64,000 bases of DNA from Ruegeria sediminis (lineage in GTDB: Bacteria; Pseudomonadota; Alphaproteobacteria; Rhodobacterales; Rhodobacteraceae), in assembly GCF_005938215.1 (NCBI RefSeq), contig NZ_VCPD01000009.1:1-64000 (forward strand), in the 5' to 3' direction. The notes under the pieces were generated by a model. The model saw only the letters and a list, made by a program, of their open reading frames with translations, did no database searches and was not told the DNA's origin. Numbering within the stretch: the first letter of the stretch is position 1; each line of letters starts with the position of its first letter. The position numbers and the translations under genes were made by a program. This document shows positions 38,056 through 47,280 of this stretch, one piece after another.

Positions 38056-38421
38056 CTACTGGGGCCGCACCGGATACCGTTCGCCCTTTTCGTTGATCAG
38101 GATCAGACGGCCGCCGCTGCGCACGAAGAGATCGCAGCGGGTGAACCCATTGCGAAACTCGGTGCAAACGCTGCCGTCCTCGGCGATATGGTAGGTGCCA
38201 AAGGCCGTTCCGCCCCCGTTGGCGGCGGAATAGGTATAGGAATAGCCGCCGCCCGCCGAATACCTGGACTGCCCGTCGTCGTAAAAGGTCAGCGTCTGCC
38301 CCGCCAAAGCGTCCAGTTCGGCCTTGTCGAGCGGAACGTCGCCCGGGCGCGTCTCCCATTCGGCGGCGGCCAGCGGCGCGGCAAAACAAGCGGCCGCGAT
38401 AATCAGGGTCGGTTTCTTCAT
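38056..38421 (-). CDS. Small exported hypothetical protein
   Basis: 121 residues with a signal peptide (KKPTLIIAAACFAAPLAAAEW). The mature part is short and tyrosine/glycine rich in the middle (YDDGQSRYSAGGGYSYTYSAANGGG), with two cysteines (SVCTEF, TRCDLF) that may pair. It lies directly downstream of smc on the same strand (54-base gap) and next to mltB. A GTG two codons upstream is an alternative start; ATG at 38421 gives the better signal sequence. Family not recognised. Confidence 0.6.
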   Translation of the reverse strand: MKKPTLIIAAACFAAPLAAAEWETRPGDVPLDKAELDALAGQTLTFYDDGQSRYSAGGGYSYTYSAANGGGTAFGTYHIAEDGSVCTEFRNGFTRCDLFVRSGGRLILINEKGERYPVRPQ

Positions 38422-38475
38422 GGCCACAGCCTACCCCAGCTGGCGCCGCACGCGGTGTCACGTTGCGGTGACCGG

Positions 38476-41400
38476 TCAGGCGACCAGCGCCTCGGCCTTC
38501 TTGAGGTCCACCGACACGAGCTGGCTGACGCCCTGCTCCTGCATGGTCACGCCGAACAGCCGGTCCATCCGGGCCATCGTCACTGCGTGGTGGGTGATGA
38601 TCAGGAACCGGGTGTCGGTCTGGCGGCACATCTCGTCCAGCAGGTCGCAGAACCGGGTCACGTTGGCATCGTCGAGCGGCGCGTCGACCTCGTCCAGAAC
38701 GCAGATCGGCGCCGGGTTGGCCAGGAACACCGCAAAGATCAGCGCCATCGCCGTCAGCGTCTGTTCGCCACCCGACAGCAGGCTGAGGGTCGACAGCTTC
38801 TTGCCCGGCGGCTGGCACATGATTTCCAGCCCCGCATCCAGCGGATCGTCGCTTTCGACCATGACTAGGTTGGCCTCGCCGCCGCCGAACAGGTGCTTGA
38901 ACAGCATGGCGAAGTTTGAGTTCACCTGTTCAAACGCGGTCAGCAGGCGTTCGCGTCCCTCGCGGTTGAGGCTGGCGATGCCGCTGCGCAGGGCCTTCAC
39001 CGCCTCTTCTAGATCTGATTTCTCGGACTTGAGAGAGTCGTACTCTTCCTGAACCTCGCGCGAATCCTCCTCGGCGCGCAGGTTCACCGCCCCCATCGCG
39101 TCCCGCAGGCGCTTGTGGCGGTTGACCTCGGCCTCCAGCGCGTCCGCCGCAGGCATCCTGTCGGGGTCGACATCCAGCCGGTTCAACAACTGGTTCGGCG
39201 TTAGCTGCTCGTCCTCGGCGATCCGCTCGGCCGCGGCCAGAACACTTTCACGCGCCGCTTCGCAGCGGGCCTCGGCGGCTGCGCGCGCCTCGCGGGCTTC
39301 GGAGGCGAGACGCTCGGCCTCACGCTCTGCCAGGATCGCCTCGCGCTGACGGGTCTCGGCTTCGGCCAAGCGGTCGGCGGCCTCGGCGCGCCGGGTTTCG
39401 GCGGCTTCGATCTGCTCGTTCAACTCTTCCCGGGCCTCGGCGATCTCGCCGGGCACCGCCATCGCCTCGGCCAGTTCCTCTTCGGATGTCGCCTTGCGCT
39501 CGGCCAGTTCGGTGATCCGCTTTCCCGCCGTTTCCAGCCGGTGCCGCCAGCCGCTCAGATCCTTTTTCACCTCTTGGGTGCGGCGCGTCCGCGCCTCGCC
39601 CTCGCGCCGCAACTCGTCATGCGACGAGCGGTGGGTCAGCATGGTGATCCGGGCCGCCTCTACGGTCTGCTTGATGTCCTCGACCTGCGCCCGGGCGCTG
39701 TCGAGATCGCCCAACCCCGCCAGCGCGCCTTCGGCTTCGCGCAGCTGGATACGCGCGGACATCGCGTCTTCCTTGTGCCGGTCGACCGCCAGGGACAGCG
39801 TCTCGAGTTTGCCCTGCGCCAGGTTGCGCTCGGCCTCGGCACGGCTCAGCGCGCGGGCGGTTTCGGCGACACGCTGGTCGGCTGCGCGGCGGGCCTCGCG
39901 GGCGCGGCGGTCGGCCTCGGTCACCTCGGCCAGTTGCCGCGACAGCGCCTCATGCGCGGCGCGCGCGCCTTCGGCCTGCGCTTCGGTCCGGGCCAGTTCC
40001 TGCTTGAGCGACTCGAGCCGGTTCAACTGCTCCAGCCGCATCGCGGCGGCGCTTGGCGCATCCTCGGCCCAGGCGCGGAATCCGTCCCAGCGCCACAGAT
40101 CGCCCGAGCGTGAAACCAGCCGCTGCCCGGGCTGAAGCTGGGCCTGCAGCTGCGCGCCCTGATCCGCGTCGACCAGACCGATCTGCGCAATGCGGCGGCC
40201 CAACCGGTCGGGGCCGGACACATGGAGCGCCAAGGGCTGCGCGCCCTCGGGCAGAGGCTGATCCTTATCATAGCCTGGCACATCGACCCATCCCGAAGGC
40301 CCATCGCCCTCGACGATGGGCGCACGCAGGTCGTCCGCCAGCGCCGCGCCCAGCGCCTTTTCAAAGCCGGGCTCGACCCGCAACAGGTCCAGCACCTGAC
40401 CGCCTTCGGCAGTGTCGCGTTCGACCAGCTTGGCCAGCGCCTGCGTCTCGGCCCGGATCGCGCCAAGTTCGCCTTCGGCCTCCGAGCGCTTCGCCCGTGC
40501 CTCGGCCTCACGCGCCTGAGTATCGGTGCGCAACTCGTCGGCGGCGGCCAGCGCCTCTTCGGCGGCTTCGGCGGCTTCGCGGGCCTCTTCTTCAGACTCC
40601 TGTGCAGCCTCGAACGCTTCTCCGGCCCGGGTGAGCGCGGCGCGGGCTTCGTCCACGGCAGTGCGGGCCTTGACCTCTTCGGCTTCGGACCGCGCCAGCG
40701 TCTTGCGGCTGTCCTCGACCAGGCGTTGCGCCGACTGGTGCCGGGCGACAAGGCGCGCCACGTCCTCAGTTTCCTGCGAGAGGTGATCCTCGCGCTCCTG
40801 CAGAACCGCCGCCGCTTCGCGCGCGATCTCGGCCGCTTCGGCCAGACGGTCCCCATGACCTTCGGCGGCCTTGGCAAGCTCGCGCTCTTCCCATTCCAGC
40901 CGTTCGATCGTTTCGCCCGCATCGCGGTTCAGGCCGGTTTCGCGTTCTATGTCGCGGCCAAGCTGCTGAATGCGCGCGGTCAGGGTTTCGATCGTCTGCC
41001 GGGCGCGGGTTTCCTGATCGGTCAGCGCGTCGCGCTGAACCTGTTGGCGCTGCAGCACCGCCGCGGCGATGGCTTCTTCCTCGCGCAGGGGCGGCAGAAC
41101 CTCGTCGGCCTTGATGCGGGCGGCTTCGGCCTGCCGCGCCGCCGACTCGGCCTTGGACGCCTCGGTGATGCGTTCGCGCAGCTTGTCCTCGGCCAATTGC
41201 CGGGCCATGTCGGCTTCTTTCCAGCGGCGGTAAAGCAGCATGCCCTCGGCCTGGCGCAGTTGTTCGCCGATTTCGCGGTAGCGCGCAGCCTGCCGGGCCT
41301 GACGCGCCAGTTGCGCCAGCTGGGCGCCCAGCTGTTCCAGCACGTCGTCAACGCGGGTCAGGTTGGTTTCGGTGCCCTTGAGTTTCAGTTCGGCCTCATG

Positions 41401-41931
41401 CCGCCGCTGATAGAGGCCCGAGATCCCCGCCGCCTCTTCCAGGATCCTCCGGCGCGACGTGGGTTTGGCGTTGATCAGTTCCGCGATCTGTCCCTGACGC
41501 ACCAGCGCCGGGGAATGTGCGCCGGTGGAAGCGTCGGCAAACAGCATCTGCACGTCGCGCGCCCGCACGTCCTTGCTGTTGGCCTTGTAGGCGCTGCCCA
41601 CGTCGCGGGTGATCCTGCGGATGATTTCCAGCTGGTCGCTGTCGTTGAAGCCCGAGGGCGCGAGGCGTTCGGAATTGTCGATGGTCAGCGCCACTTCGGC
41701 AAAGTTCCGGGCGGGCCGAGTGGCGGCGCCGGCAAAGATCACGTCCTCCATCCCGCCGCCGCGCATCGCCTTGGGGCGGTTTTCGCCCATGACCCAGCGC
41801 AACGCCTCGAGCAGGTTGGACTTGCCGCAGCCGTTCGGACCCACCACGCCCGTCAGCCCCTCCGCGATGATCAGATCGGTCGGGTCAACGAAGCTTTTGA
41901 AGCCGGTCAGTCTGAGCCTGTTGAAACGCAA
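38476..41931 (-). CDS. smc: Chromosome segregation protein SMC
   Basis: 1151 residues. N-terminal ATPase half with Walker A GPNGCGKSN (residues 31-39); long alanine/glutamate-rich coiled coils (about 170-500 and 650-1000) flank a hinge near residues 515-635. The C-terminal half has the ABC signature LLSGGEQTLTAMAL and Walker B ICVLDEVDAPLDDAN. It condenses and orients the chromosome with ScpA/ScpB. It starts 294 bases after the upstream aminotransferase ends; a DnaA box lies in that gap. Confidence 0.97.
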   Translation of the reverse strand: MRFNRLRLTGFKSFVDPTDLIIAEGLTGVVGPNGCGKSNLLEALRWVMGENRPKAMRGGGMEDVIFAGAATRPARNFAEVALTIDNSERLAPSGFNDSDQLEIIRRITRDVGSAYKANSKDVRARDVQMLFADASTGAHSPALVRQGQIAELINAKPTSRRRILEEAAGISGLYQRRHEAELKLKGTETNLTRVDDVLEQLGAQLAQLARQARQAARYREIGEQLRQAEGMLLYRRWKEADMARQLAEDKLRERITEASKAESAARQAEAARIKADEVLPPLREEEAIAAAVLQRQQVQRDALTDQETRARQTIETLTARIQQLGRDIERETGLNRDAGETIERLEWEERELAKAAEGHGDRLAEAAEIAREAAAVLQEREDHLSQETEDVARLVARHQSAQRLVEDSRKTLARSEAEEVKARTAVDEARAALTRAGEAFEAAQESEEEAREAAEAAEEALAAADELRTDTQAREAEARAKRSEAEGELGAIRAETQALAKLVERDTAEGGQVLDLLRVEPGFEKALGAALADDLRAPIVEGDGPSGWVDVPGYDKDQPLPEGAQPLALHVSGPDRLGRRIAQIGLVDADQGAQLQAQLQPGQRLVSRSGDLWRWDGFRAWAEDAPSAAAMRLEQLNRLESLKQELARTEAQAEGARAAHEALSRQLAEVTEADRRAREARRAADQRVAETARALSRAEAERNLAQGKLETLSLAVDRHKEDAMSARIQLREAEGALAGLGDLDSARAQVEDIKQTVEAARITMLTHRSSHDELRREGEARTRRTQEVKKDLSGWRHRLETAGKRITELAERKATSEEELAEAMAVPGEIAEAREELNEQIEAAETRRAEAADRLAEAETRQREAILAEREAERLASEAREARAAAEARCEAARESVLAAAERIAEDEQLTPNQLLNRLDVDPDRMPAADALEAEVNRHKRLRDAMGAVNLRAEEDSREVQEEYDSLKSEKSDLEEAVKALRSGIASLNREGRERLLTAFEQVNSNFAMLFKHLFGGGEANLVMVESDDPLDAGLEIMCQPPGKKLSTLSLLSGGEQTLTAMALIFAVFLANPAPICVLDEVDAPLDDANVTRFCDLLDEMCRQTDTRFLIITHHAVTMARMDRLFGVTMQEQGVSQLVSVDLKKAEALVA

Positions 41932-42225
41932 GGGCCGTCATCCATGATTCCCGTGGTCTCCGAGTCTGCGCAACACAGGGGCCATGAGTCAACGGTGATG
42001 CGCAGGATATGGAGGATTTCGCGCGGTTATCCACAATATCTTGCATGACCCACAATATCTGCAAGCGTTTCAGCGGGGATGCCGTTCGAATACTGCAAGG
42101 CCCGATTGCCGTCCTTTTGCGTCCCCTCAGAAGGGTCGATGCGGTCCAGTCCGCCGGCCAATACGGCCCGCAAGGGAAGTAGCCGCGACATCGGCGGAAT
42201 CGGATCAATCGTTTCTTGCCAAGGC
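41932..42225. promoter_or_regulatory. Upstream region of smc with a DnaA box
   Basis: 294 bases without a gene. It contains the perfect DnaA box TTATCCACA (42027-42035) and two direct copies of CCACAATATCT starting at 42031 and 42050 (19 bp apart), the first of which overlaps the box. It must hold the smc promoter. No clear terminator for the aminotransferase was seen. Confidence 0.5.
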
Positions 42226-43434
42226 TCAGCCCGTCCGCACGATTTCGCCCAAACGCCGAATGCCCTCGTTGATCGTGGGTTCGTCGGAACAGGAAAAGCT
42301 AAGCCGGATGGTGTTGGCGCCGGACCCGTCGGCAAAGAACGCCTGACCGGGCACGAATGCCACCTTTTCCGTGTCAAGCGACCGCGCCAGCAAGGCTGCC
42401 CCATCCATGCCGGCGGGCAAGGTTACCCAGATGAACATGCCGCCCTCGGGTTTTGTCCACTGAACACCGTTGGGCATGTGCCGGCTCAACGCGTCTAGCA
42501 TCGCGTCGCGGCGGCGCTGGTAGACCGCGCGGAGTTTCGGGATATGGGTGTCGAAATGCTCTTCTGCGACGCGCGTGATCGCCATCTGGTTGATGGTCGA
42601 GGAATGCAGGTCGGCGGCTTGCTTCAGCAACACCATCTGCGCGATTACCGGCTTTGCCGCCACCGCCCAGCCCACCCGTAGCCCTGGCGCCAGCGTTTTC
42701 GAGAAGCTGCCGCAATAGACCGTCCGGCACTCTTCGATCGAGCCCTTGCGCGCGATCTCCAGCGCCAGGATCGGCGGCACCGCCTCGCCGTCGTAGCGCA
42801 GCGACTGGTAGGCCGCATCTTCGATCACCGCGCAGTCCAGTTCGTCCGCCAGATCGATCAGCGCCTCGCGCCCGCGCCGGTCGACCGTCTCGCCGGTCGG
42901 GTTGGCGAAATCCGCCGAGAGATAGGCGAACTTCACCTGCCCGCCCGCCTGTTGCGCCGCCGCCTGGTAGTCTGACGCGGGGCGGTTGGCGTTGATGCTG
43001 AGTTGGTCGTAGCGCGGCTCATAGGCGTTGAACGCCGCCAGCGCGCCCAGATAGGTCGGCCACCCGATCAGGGCCGTGTCCCCGGGCGACAGGAACAGCT
43101 TGCCGAGGTAATCCAGCGCCTGCTGCGATCCCGAAGTGATCAGCACGTTGTCGATGTCGCAATCGACGCCGATCCGGGCCATCTCGGCGACGATCCAGCG
43201 GCGCAAGGGATGGTAGCCTTCGCTCACGGAATACTGCAGCGCCTGTGCCTGATGGGCCGGGTCCAGAACGTTTGCGAAGGCTTCGGCAAAGGCTTCGGCA
43301 GGAAACAGCGCCGGATCCGGTATGCCCCCGGCAAACGAGATGATGCCGGGCTGATCCAGCAGTTTCAGCAACTCGCGAATTTCCGACGCTTTCATCCGGG
43401 ACGCGCGCGTCGCAAATTTCCGATCCAGCGGCAT
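42226..43434 (-). CDS. PLP-dependent aminotransferase (class I/II, 2-aminoadipate/KynAT-like)
   Basis: 402 residues, fold-type I. The PLP lysine lies in YCGSFSKTLAPGLRVGW, with DFANPTGETVD as the Asn loop and ISFAGGIPDPALFP at the start, a pattern shared with LysN-type (2-aminoadipate) and valine-pyruvate transaminases. The exact substrate is not clear. It diverges from a FadR-type regulator, with two GTCA-N7-TGAC palindromes in the 158-base region, so it is probably controlled by that regulator. Confidence 0.85.
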   Translation of the reverse strand: MPLDRKFATRASRMKASEIRELLKLLDQPGIISFAGGIPDPALFPAEAFAEAFANVLDPAHQAQALQYSVSEGYHPLRRWIVAEMARIGVDCDIDNVLITSGSQQALDYLGKLFLSPGDTALIGWPTYLGALAAFNAYEPRYDQLSINANRPASDYQAAAQQAGGQVKFAYLSADFANPTGETVDRRGREALIDLADELDCAVIEDAAYQSLRYDGEAVPPILALEIARKGSIEECRTVYCGSFSKTLAPGLRVGWAVAAKPVIAQMVLLKQAADLHSSTINQMAITRVAEEHFDTHIPKLRAVYQRRRDAMLDALSRHMPNGVQWTKPEGGMFIWVTLPAGMDGAALLARSLDTEKVAFVPGQAFFADGSGANTIRLSFSCSDEPTINEGIRRLGEIVRTG

Positions 43435-43484
43435 GGCTTTCCTCCGACATTCCGATTGCGGAGCCTATGAGACCGCGGGTTAAA

Positions 43485-43575
43485 GTCAACAAGCCTGACC
43501 TAATGTTTCAATTCTCGTGAAGGCGGCGGCACGATCTTGCGCAGCCCTTGACGACGTGGTCATATGTTTTGACCA
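43485..43575. promoter_or_regulatory. Two GTCA-N7-TGAC palindromes (candidate FadR-family operators)
   Basis: Site 1 is GTCA-N7-TGAC at 43485-43499, 51 bases before the aminotransferase ATG. Site 2 is TGGTCA-N7-TGACCA at 43557-43575, 18 bases before the regulator ATG. Both share spacing exactly. GntR/FadR-type operators are typically short palindromes with GGT/ACC-like ends; site 2 fits this. Site 2 would suit autorepression. Confidence 0.55.
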
Positions 43576-43592
43576 ATCCGATCGAGCCCGAG

Positions 43593-44363
43593 ATGCCCTT
43601 TCAGAAAGTCCAATCCGAGAAACTGTCGACCGCCGTCGTCCGCCAGATCGAGCTGCTGATCTTGCGGGGCATCCTGCGCCCCGGCGAACGGCTGCCGTCC
43701 GAACGGGAACTGGCGGAGCGACTGGGCGTGTCGCGCCCGTCGCTCAGGGATGCCATCGCCGAGTTGCAGGAACAGGGCCTTCTGGCCGCCAAGGCCGGGT
43801 CGGGCATCTATGTGGCCGAGGTGCTGGGATCGGCCTTTTCACCCGCACTGATCCGGCTTTTCGGAACACATGACGAGGCGGTGTTCGATTACCTCTCGTT
43901 CCGGCGCGATATGGAAGGGCTGGCCGCCGAGCGCGCGGCGCGGCTGGGATCCGACAGCGACCTGAAGGTGATCCAGACCATCTACGACAAGATGCGGACC
44001 GCCCATGCGCGCCGTGCCACCGAGGACGAGGCGCAGCTAGATGCCCAGTTCCACATGGCGATCATCGAAGCCAGCCACAACGTGGTTATGCTGCACATGA
44101 TGCGCTCGATGTTCGACCTGCTGCGGCAGGGCGTCTTCTACAACAGGCGGATCATGTTCCACCAGCGCACCACGCGCGCGGCGATCCTGGACCAGCACCG
44201 CGCGATCAACGAAGCACTGCAGGCCCGTGACCCGGTGGGCGCCCGCGCCGCAGTCGAGTCGCATCTGAGCTATGTCGAGCAATGCCTGGCGGATCAGCAG
44301 AAGGCGGAACAGAACGAAGCCATCGCCCGGCAAAGGCTGGAGCATGAGACCGAGCGGTCATGA
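43593..44363 (+). CDS. FadR-subfamily GntR transcriptional regulator
   Basis: 256 residues from the ATG at 43593. Winged helix at about residues 8-75 (LLILRGILRPGERLPSERELAERLGVSRPSLRDAI), followed by an all-alpha FCD ligand-binding domain with metal-site residues (DAQFHMAIIEASHN, VESHL). It resembles the PdhR/LldR branch. The frame is open upstream to a TTG at 43548 but the ATG gives the normal N-terminus. The divergent aminotransferase and the two palindromes suggest it regulates that gene and itself; the ligand is unknown. Confidence 0.9.
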   Translation: MPFQKVQSEKLSTAVVRQIELLILRGILRPGERLPSERELAERLGVSRPSLRDAIAELQEQGLLAAKAGSGIYVAEVLGSAFSPALIRLFGTHDEAVFDYLSFRRDMEGLAAERAARLGSDSDLKVIQTIYDKMRTAHARRATEDEAQLDAQFHMAIIEASHNVVMLHMMRSMFDLLRQGVFYNRRIMFHQRTTRAAILDQHRAINEALQARDPVGARAAVESHLSYVEQCLADQQKAEQNEAIARQRLEHETERS

Positions 44364-44366
44364 GTT

Positions 44367-45149
44367 TCAATCGCGGCGCTCCGCCCCGGACACGCGCCGT
44401 TTCATCGCTTGATAGTCCTGCTCTGCAAGACTGGCCTTGCGAAACTTGCGATCCAGTTTCCAACGCTCCCAGCCATTGGGCCAGACCAGATCCTTGCGCG
44501 TGGTGAAGGCATAGACATCGGCCCTGAGGGCGACCATGCGCATGCCCAGTTGCGCCGCGATGAAGTCAAGGCACTGCTGCGAGAAGAACCCGATGTGCTG
44601 ACCGGTTTCGAACGCCCAATACCACCAGTCAGTGCCGGGGATGTCTTCTGGATCGAAACAGGTCGCGGAAAAGAAGATCGTTTCGAAACCGAAACGGTCA
44701 CGCGCCTCCTTCAGATGGGCAAGCGGATCGGGCAGGTGTTCTAGCACCTCGAAGGCCGCCGCAACCCGGTATTTGCCGCCGTCGGCCTCGAACCCGCGCG
44801 CGAACAGGTTCTCGGCATAAGGGTCCGACCAGTGAAAGTCGATGCCCAGATCCCTGAGCCCGCGCACCAGCAGACCGTATCCAGCCCCGATGTCTATTCC
44901 CCGGGCCTTCTCCATGCCGTTTGCGCGCATCGCCGTCGACACGATGCCGATATTGGCAAAGTTCCTTGCAAGGATGCCTGTGTCGGTCATTGCGATGGCG
45001 TCGCTGTAAGCCTCGTCCAGCCAGTGCGGCGCGTCCACCCAGATATAGCCGCAACTCTCGTCGAGATAGTAACGCGCCAGGTGACGGTTCATGACCTTGT
45101 GCTCGAACAGGAACCTGCCTGATTTGCCGGTCAGTGGGGATTGGGGCAT
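44367..45149 (-). CDS. Class I SAM methyltransferase paired with a glycosyltransferase
   Basis: 260 residues. SAM motif I: GIDIGAGYGLLVRGLRDLG; then FEADGGKYRVAAAFEVLEHLPDPLAHL, the Methyltransf_23 pattern, and a TIFFSATCFDP region. The N-terminus SPLTGKSGRFLFEHK is cysteine-free but otherwise like the S-P-L-T-G-K starts of sugar/polysaccharide methyltransferases. AGGA lies before the ATG at 45149. Its start is 4 bases after the glycosyltransferase stop, so the two form one unit. A role in modifying a surface sugar is an inference. Confidence 0.75.
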   Translation of the reverse strand: MPQSPLTGKSGRFLFEHKVMNRHLARYYLDESCGYIWVDAPHWLDEAYSDAIAMTDTGILARNFANIGIVSTAMRANGMEKARGIDIGAGYGLLVRGLRDLGIDFHWSDPYAENLFARGFEADGGKYRVAAAFEVLEHLPDPLAHLKEARDRFGFETIFFSATCFDPEDIPGTDWWYWAFETGQHIGFFSQQCLDFIAAQLGMRMVALRADVYAFTTRKDLVWPNGWERWKLDRKFRKASLAEQDYQAMKRRVSGAERRD

Positions 45150-45153
45150 AGTC

Positions 45154-46002
45154 CTACCCTGCTTTTGTCTCGTCACGGTAGAGGCGCTGTGGGAATGGCG
45201 CGCCGCTGGCCTCTCCCAGATGCTCAGAGGGCGCAATCGTCGTCAATCCCGGATCAATGTAGAGACGGCCGCCGCGCGCCCGGATCTGGCGGTGCAACTG
45301 CACATGCTCGCAGACCAGGCCACCCTTTTCATCCCGGCAGGAATAGTGCAGACCCTTCAGCGATCCGGTCCGATACAGCCCCAGCCCCGCAAAGGCGCTG
45401 TCGACCGGGATCAAAGGCGCGTCCGCAGGTATGTGATACTGGCGACTGTAGATCACGTTCCTCAGCAGATCCTGCCGCCATCTGCGCCGGAAGAACCAAG
45501 GCTTGCGGGCGGTGTGTATCTGTTGCCATACGTCTTCGTCACACCATCCTTCGCAACGCAGGGCGTAAAGATCGTAATAGGCAGGCTGCGCGTTTGCGAA
45601 CACGGCATCCCAGGCAGGCGCCTGTCGGCGCAGTGCGCGAAGGACGGCGTCGGCCTCCAGCGCAGCGTTCGGCCCGTCAAGATCCAGCACCAGGGTCGCG
45701 GGGTGGGCGGATGAACTGGCAAACAGCCTCTGCAAGACTTGGTTCCGGGCATGTGTGATCCGCTCGACCCTGTCCGGGATGGTGACGGTCAGACCGTCCA
45801 GATCGAGGATCTCGGTCGCTGGGGACCGGGCGGCGTAGTCGGCGAGAACCCGGTCCGTGCCATCGGAATTGTCATTCGTGGCGATTATGACGCGGCTTTC
45901 GGCCAGATTGGCGCGCAGCACATCTACGCGTTGCAGCGTTTGGATCAGGTCTTGTCCGCCGTCGCGTGCCAGACCCAGGATGTTCAGGGAGTCGATTGAC
46001 AT
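45154..46002 (-). CDS. Glycosyltransferase-like protein (GT2/Anp1-like)
   Basis: 282 residues. Order of elements: DSLNILGLARDGGQDLIQTL, VIIATNDNSDGTDRVL, ITHARNQVLQRLF, then LVLDLDGPNAALEAD with a D-x-D-type metal site, and SAFAGLGLYRTGS; this is the GT-A pattern seen in Anp1-like and family 2 enzymes. The sugar donor and acceptor are unknown. It lies between the end of the atp operon (a terminator intervenes) and the methyltransferase gene. Confidence 0.65.
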   Translation of the reverse strand: MSIDSLNILGLARDGGQDLIQTLQRVDVLRANLAESRVIIATNDNSDGTDRVLADYAARSPATEILDLDGLTVTIPDRVERITHARNQVLQRLFASSSAHPATLVLDLDGPNAALEADAVLRALRRQAPAWDAVFANAQPAYYDLYALRCEGWCDEDVWQQIHTARKPWFFRRRWRQDLLRNVIYSRQYHIPADAPLIPVDSAFAGLGLYRTGSLKGLHYSCRDEKGGLVCEHVQLHRQIRARGGRLYIDPGLTTIAPSEHLGEASGAPFPQRLYRDETKAG

Positions 46003-46050
46003 TGGCTTTGCCTATCTGGGGCCGGCGCCCGAAGCGCGGCATAGGCAGAA

Positions 46051-46074
46051 GGAAACGGCCCTTGGGCCGTTTCC
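46051..46074 (-). terminator. Terminator of the atp operon
   Basis: Perfect 11-bp inverted repeat GGAAACGGCCC / GGGCCGTTTCC with a 2-base centre, 3 bases beyond the atpF stop on the minus strand; followed by TTCTGCC. The tight loop means the real stem is slightly shorter. It separates atp from the glycosyltransferase gene. Confidence 0.8.
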
Positions 46075-46076
46075 AG

Positions 46077-46637
46077 TCAGTGCAACTTGGCGTCCACGTC
46101 CGCGATTGCGGCGTCGATCAGCTTGTTGGCCTGGGCTGCGGTCATCTGCTTGGCCAGAACCTCGTTCGCGGCGGCAACGGCCACGGAGATCGCCTGATCG
46201 CGCACTTCCTTGATGGCCGAAGCCTCTGCCGAAGCGATCTGGTCCTGCGCGGCGGCCAGACGGCGGGTGATCGACGTCTCGAGGTCGGCTTTCGCCTGCT
46301 TTGCGGCCAGCACGGCATCTTCCTTGGCGGCGGCGACGATGGCGTCCGCCTGCGCCTGCACTTCCCGGTGCTTGCGCTCGTAGGAAGCCAGGAGGGTCTG
46401 CGCCTCTTCCCGCAGTGCGCGGGCTTCGTCGAGTTCCGACTTGATGCCTTCGGCGCGCTTGTCCAGGGCGCCGCCGATCATGCCGGGCACCTTGAAGTAG
46501 AACAGCACCCCGACGAACACGATGAACGCGATGAGCACGACGAAGTCGGTATTGCCCAGCGAGAAGAACGGGCCGCTTGCGGCGAAGGCCGGGCTGGCGG
46601 CGCCAGCGGTCAGGACAAGAGCGAGAATGTTGCGCAT
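46077..46637 (-). CDS. atpF: ATP synthase F0 subunit b
   Basis: 186 residues. The single membrane helix ([20 protein letters not shown]) follows a hydrophobic, possibly cleaved N-terminal segment ([21 protein letters not shown]). The rest is a charged, alanine-rich coiled coil forming the peripheral stalk ([19 protein letters not shown] onwards). It is the last gene of the F0 operon, six bases after atpF'. Alphaproteobacteria of this group carry two different b-type subunits. Confidence 0.95.
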   Translation of the reverse strand: MRNILALVLTAGAASPAFAASGPFFSLGNTDFVVLIAFIVFVGVLFYFKVPGMIGGALDKRAEGIKSELDEARALREEAQTLLASYERKHREVQAQADAIVAAAKEDAVLAAKQAKADLETSITRRLAAAQDQIASAEASAIKEVRDQAISVAVAAANEVLAKQMTAAQANKLIDAAIADVDAKLH

Positions 46638-46642
46638 GTCGC

Positions 46643-47194
46643 TTATCCTTTCATCCGGGCGTCGACCGCGCCCTCGATGGCGGTCGCATCGGCCTGCCCA
46701 CCCAGGGTGGTGACGAGTTCGGCGGCCGTGTCCTTGGCAACCAGTTGAATGCTTTCCAGTGCGCCGGCACGGATTTCGGCGATCGCCTTTTCCGATTCAG
46801 CGGCCTTGGCGGCGATTTCCGCGTCCGCCTTGGCAATGGCATCGTCCAGTTCGGACTGGATTTCGGCACGCGTTTCGGCCGCGATGCGCTGCGCCTCGGC
46901 ACGGGCATCAGCCAGCGCCTTGTTGTAGGCTTCCTCGGCCTCGACCGCTTTCGCCTTCAGGTCTTCGGCTGCGGAGAGGTCGTTGGTGATGGTCCCCTGC
47001 CGTTCAGCCAAGATCGCCGCGATACGAGGCAGAGCCACGCGGGACAGGACCAGAAAGACGACGACCAGCGTAACGACGAGCCAGAAGATCTGGTTCGGGA
47101 ACCAGTCGAAACAAAGCTGCGGCATCCCGATGGCACTGCCGTGGGAATCGACGCACTTGCCGACAACCTCTTCGGCTATGGGTTCTGTCGCCAT
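46643..47194 (-). CDS. atpF': ATP synthase F0 subunit b'
   Basis: 183 residues. One membrane helix ([20 protein letters not shown], about residues 35-54) then a coiled coil with [26 protein letters not shown], the b' pattern. With b it forms a heterodimeric stalk, as in photosynthetic and many alphaproteobacterial enzymes. The N-terminal 25 residues contain cysteines and a [13 protein letters not shown] segment typical of Rhodobacteraceae b'. It lies 86 bases downstream of atpE. Confidence 0.95.
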   Translation of the reverse strand: MATEPIAEEVVGKCVDSHGSAIGMPQLCFDWFPNQIFWLVVTLVVVFLVLSRVALPRIAAILAERQGTITNDLSAAEDLKAKAVEAEEAYNKALADARAEAQRIAAETRAEIQSELDDAIAKADAEIAAKAAESEKAIAEIRAGALESIQLVAKDTAAELVTTLGGQADATAIEGAVDARMKG

Positions 47195-47280
47195 GATGTC
47201 CTCCGTCGGAACGTTGTCTTTACAACGGGCGGGCCGCTATGGCCTGGGCCCACCCGCGCGTAAGGATCAGGTTCCGCAGA

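Noticed and set aside
40222..42048. A 608-codon plus-strand frame over smc.
   Set aside because: It is antisense to the SMC ATPase and coiled coil; composition is that of a shadow.
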